Shown here: positions 63,356-64,000 of the stretch, one piece after another
Numbering within the stretch: the stretch's first letter is position 1
How the letters are laid out: each line of letters opens with the position of its first letter
Assembly (NCBI GenBank): GCA_016218725.1
Contig: JACRDB010000066.1
Span: 124,001 to 188,000, forward strand
Direction of reading: 5' to 3'
Source: Deltaproteobacteria bacterium
GTDB lineage: Bacteria; Myxococcota_A; Polyangia; Polyangiales; Ga0077539
DNA: 64,000 nucleotides
Notes under the pieces: model-generated
What the model was told of the DNA's origin: nothing
Database searches by the model: none
Seen by the model: the letters and a program-made list of their open reading frames with translations, nothing else
Position numbers and translations under genes: made by a program

Positions 63356-63371
63356 AGCAAATTTTGTGCCA
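63356..63371 (-). promoter_or_regulatory. Sigma-54 (-24/-12) promoter of the three-gene operon
   Basis: Read on the minus strand the sequence is TGGCAC-AAAAT-TTGCT. The GG and GC dinucleotides and the 5-nt spacer match the sigma-54 consensus TGGCACGNNNNTTGCW at every conserved position except one (A for G at the seventh base). A transcript would start near 63346 and read a ~140-nt leader into the small gene at 63203. Sigma-54 promoters need an enhancer-binding activator and ATP hydrolysis, so the operon should be silent until a signal arrives. Confidence 0.8.
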
Positions 63372-63401
63372 CAATGCGCCACTTGGGAACGCGGAGGTTG
63401 C

Positions 63402-63419
63402 CCGATTCCCATCAATCGG
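63402..63419. promoter_or_regulatory. 18-bp inverted repeat, candidate activator binding site
   Basis: CCGATT-CCCATC-AATCGG: 6-bp perfect arms around a 6-nt spacer, about 31 bp upstream of the -24 element of the sigma-54 promoter. The size and symmetry fit a dimeric regulator site. Distances to enhancer sites are usually larger (80-200 bp), so other copies may lie further up. Confidence 0.45.
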
Positions 63420-63574
63420 TGGTCTCCTTCGGCCTCGAACGCCCGATGGCACTCCGGGCGATTTGCGCTCGGCAGCGACTGCTTTCGTCGCCCCGGAATC
63501 GTGCGGCCCCGCGGGCCACGCTTTCTCGAGGTACCGCCCCGGGTTACCAGTTCGGTCGACCGCGTCGTGCAGTG

Positions 63575-63960
63575 ACCACGGGAGGCGCGCTACGCGCGGG
63601 GTAGGCGACGATCGAAGAAATCGCCCTCACGGCAAGGACCCGCGAGCGAGTGGCGGACGTTGGTCAGGGCCCTGGGAGAACAGCCGCAAGTCAGCCGAGG
63701 ACTTCGCCCGCGAGCATGATCTGGTGGTGCGCACGCTCTGGTGGTGGGCCTCCACCCTGCGCTCCCCGTGGGCTCCGCCGCTGCCCCCAGAGCAACCCCA
63801 GACGCCGCCTGTACTCGTCCAGTAGCCCGAGGCGTCTGCGGCGCCGGACTGGGAGCGGCGAACGCCGGCGAGGCATGTGCTCCTCGGGCACGGCGCTCTG
63901 CAACCGGACCGGTTGTTGGTGTTGCTCGACGCGCCGCTTCGGGCGCGAAGGATCCGATGA
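63575..63960 (+). pseudogene. Decayed IS66-type orfA (TnpA-like) remnant
   Basis: In two different frames the sequence reads SKKSPSRQGPASEWRTLVRA (63612-63671), then KSAEDFAREHDLVVRTLWWW, then ALQPDRLLVLLDAPLRARR. Together these resemble an IS66-family OrfA: a helix-turn-helix with the 'S-A-x-x-F-A-R-x-x...W-W' pattern and a short C-terminal helix. A frameshift near 63680 and an in-frame stop at 63823-63825 break it. The remaining frame ends in TGA at 63958-63960, overlapping the next ATG (ATGA) as IS66 orfA/orfB do. Confidence 0.5.
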
Positions 63961-64000
63961 TCCCCTGGCCGGGCACCATCTACACTGCCGGTACGTCCAC
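63957..64000 (+). CDS. Possible start of IS66-type orfB (TnpB-like), truncated by window end
   Basis: An ATG at 63957 in the ATGA overlap opens MIPWPGTIYTAGTST before the sequence ends. IS66 OrfB proteins typically begin M-I-P-x-P...A-x-x-x-T-D-M-R. The match is suggestive but only 14 residues are available. Confidence 0.3.
   Translation, partial: MIPWPGTIYTAGTS

Larger units (their letters stand above)
63204..63574. other. 371-bp regulatory region upstream of the three-gene operon
   Basis: No credible gene lies here. It contains the sigma-54 promoter (63356-63371), the inverted repeat (63402-63419) and a long 5' leader of about 140 nt. Several short open frames on both strands lack ribosome-binding sites and have no conserved content. 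Confidence 0.55.

Noticed and set aside
63364..63825. 153-codon plus-strand frame taken as one intact gene
   Set aside because: Only its last third resembles IS66 OrfA, and the preceding OrfA part lies in another frame; it is a decayed element, not a gene.
1..64000. CRISPR array
   Set aside because: No set of regularly spaced direct repeats was seen; the only tandem repeats are in protein-coding linkers.

Overview
The window is very GC-rich DNA with tightly packed, often overlapping genes and strong G/C preference at third codon positions. It carries many secreted lipoproteins with aspartate/proline/threonine-rich linkers, a cysteine-rich 'NGC' repeat lipoprotein, a pilin-like protein, TPR and coiled-coil giants and a long MoxR/DUF58/von Willebrand (vWA) operon. 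Together these point to a member of the Myxococcota (Polyangia/Sandaracinus-like), assigned by gene content only. I see no rRNA, tRNA or CRISPR array.

Layout: 1-3976 (minus) is an energy/redox operon: a three-subunit NAD(P) transhydrogenase (pntAA-pntAB-pntB) followed by a GltD-like flavoprotein cut by the window edge. 4056-10750 (plus) holds a small haem-motif protein, a double-TM2 protein, a DUF2752 protein, two uncharacterised proteins and the chromosome condensin smc. 10758-13292 (minus) encodes a cysteine-rich lipoprotein and a zinc-ribbon protein, divergent from a 1619-residue polytopic membrane protein (13424-18283, plus). After a 337-bp gene-free gap, 18621-26017 (minus) encodes a 1265-residue TPR/propeller-like protein, a TerB-like/PPP phosphatase fusion, a vWA lipoprotein and a CPBP protease. 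26089-33578 (plus) holds an Fpg/Nei-type glycosylase with a degenerate zinc finger, a Rieske oxygenase and a class III aminotransferase (all translationally coupled), then two lipoproteins, a pilin-like protein and a DUF3052-like protein.

33672-46678 (plus) is a 13-kb, eight-gene coupled operon: coiled-coil membrane protein, MoxR ATPase, large secreted/membrane protein, ABC ATPase, ABC permease, DUF58 protein, and two vWA membrane proteins. It probably forms one envelope-associated MoxR-chaperoned machine. 46653-50783 (minus) encodes two uncharacterised proteins, one of them a long coiled coil, and glutaredoxin grxD. 50864-53235 (plus) is an outer-membrane-like protein with a LytS/LytR-type two-component pair. 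53256-59616 holds a lipoprotein, yajQ, glucokinase, hisC, an HD-domain protein and 2-oxoacid dehydrogenase E1 alpha/beta.

The right end (59617-64000) differs. Codon use is less GC-biased, and a decayed IS66-type element lies at the edge. Between them is a three-gene operon (minus; 103-aa protein, 598-aa PIN-like nuclease candidate, 391-aa P-loop ATPase) preceded by a near-perfect sigma-54 promoter and an 18-bp inverted repeat. This looks like an acquired, inducible conflict or RNA-processing system and is the best candidate for something undescribed.
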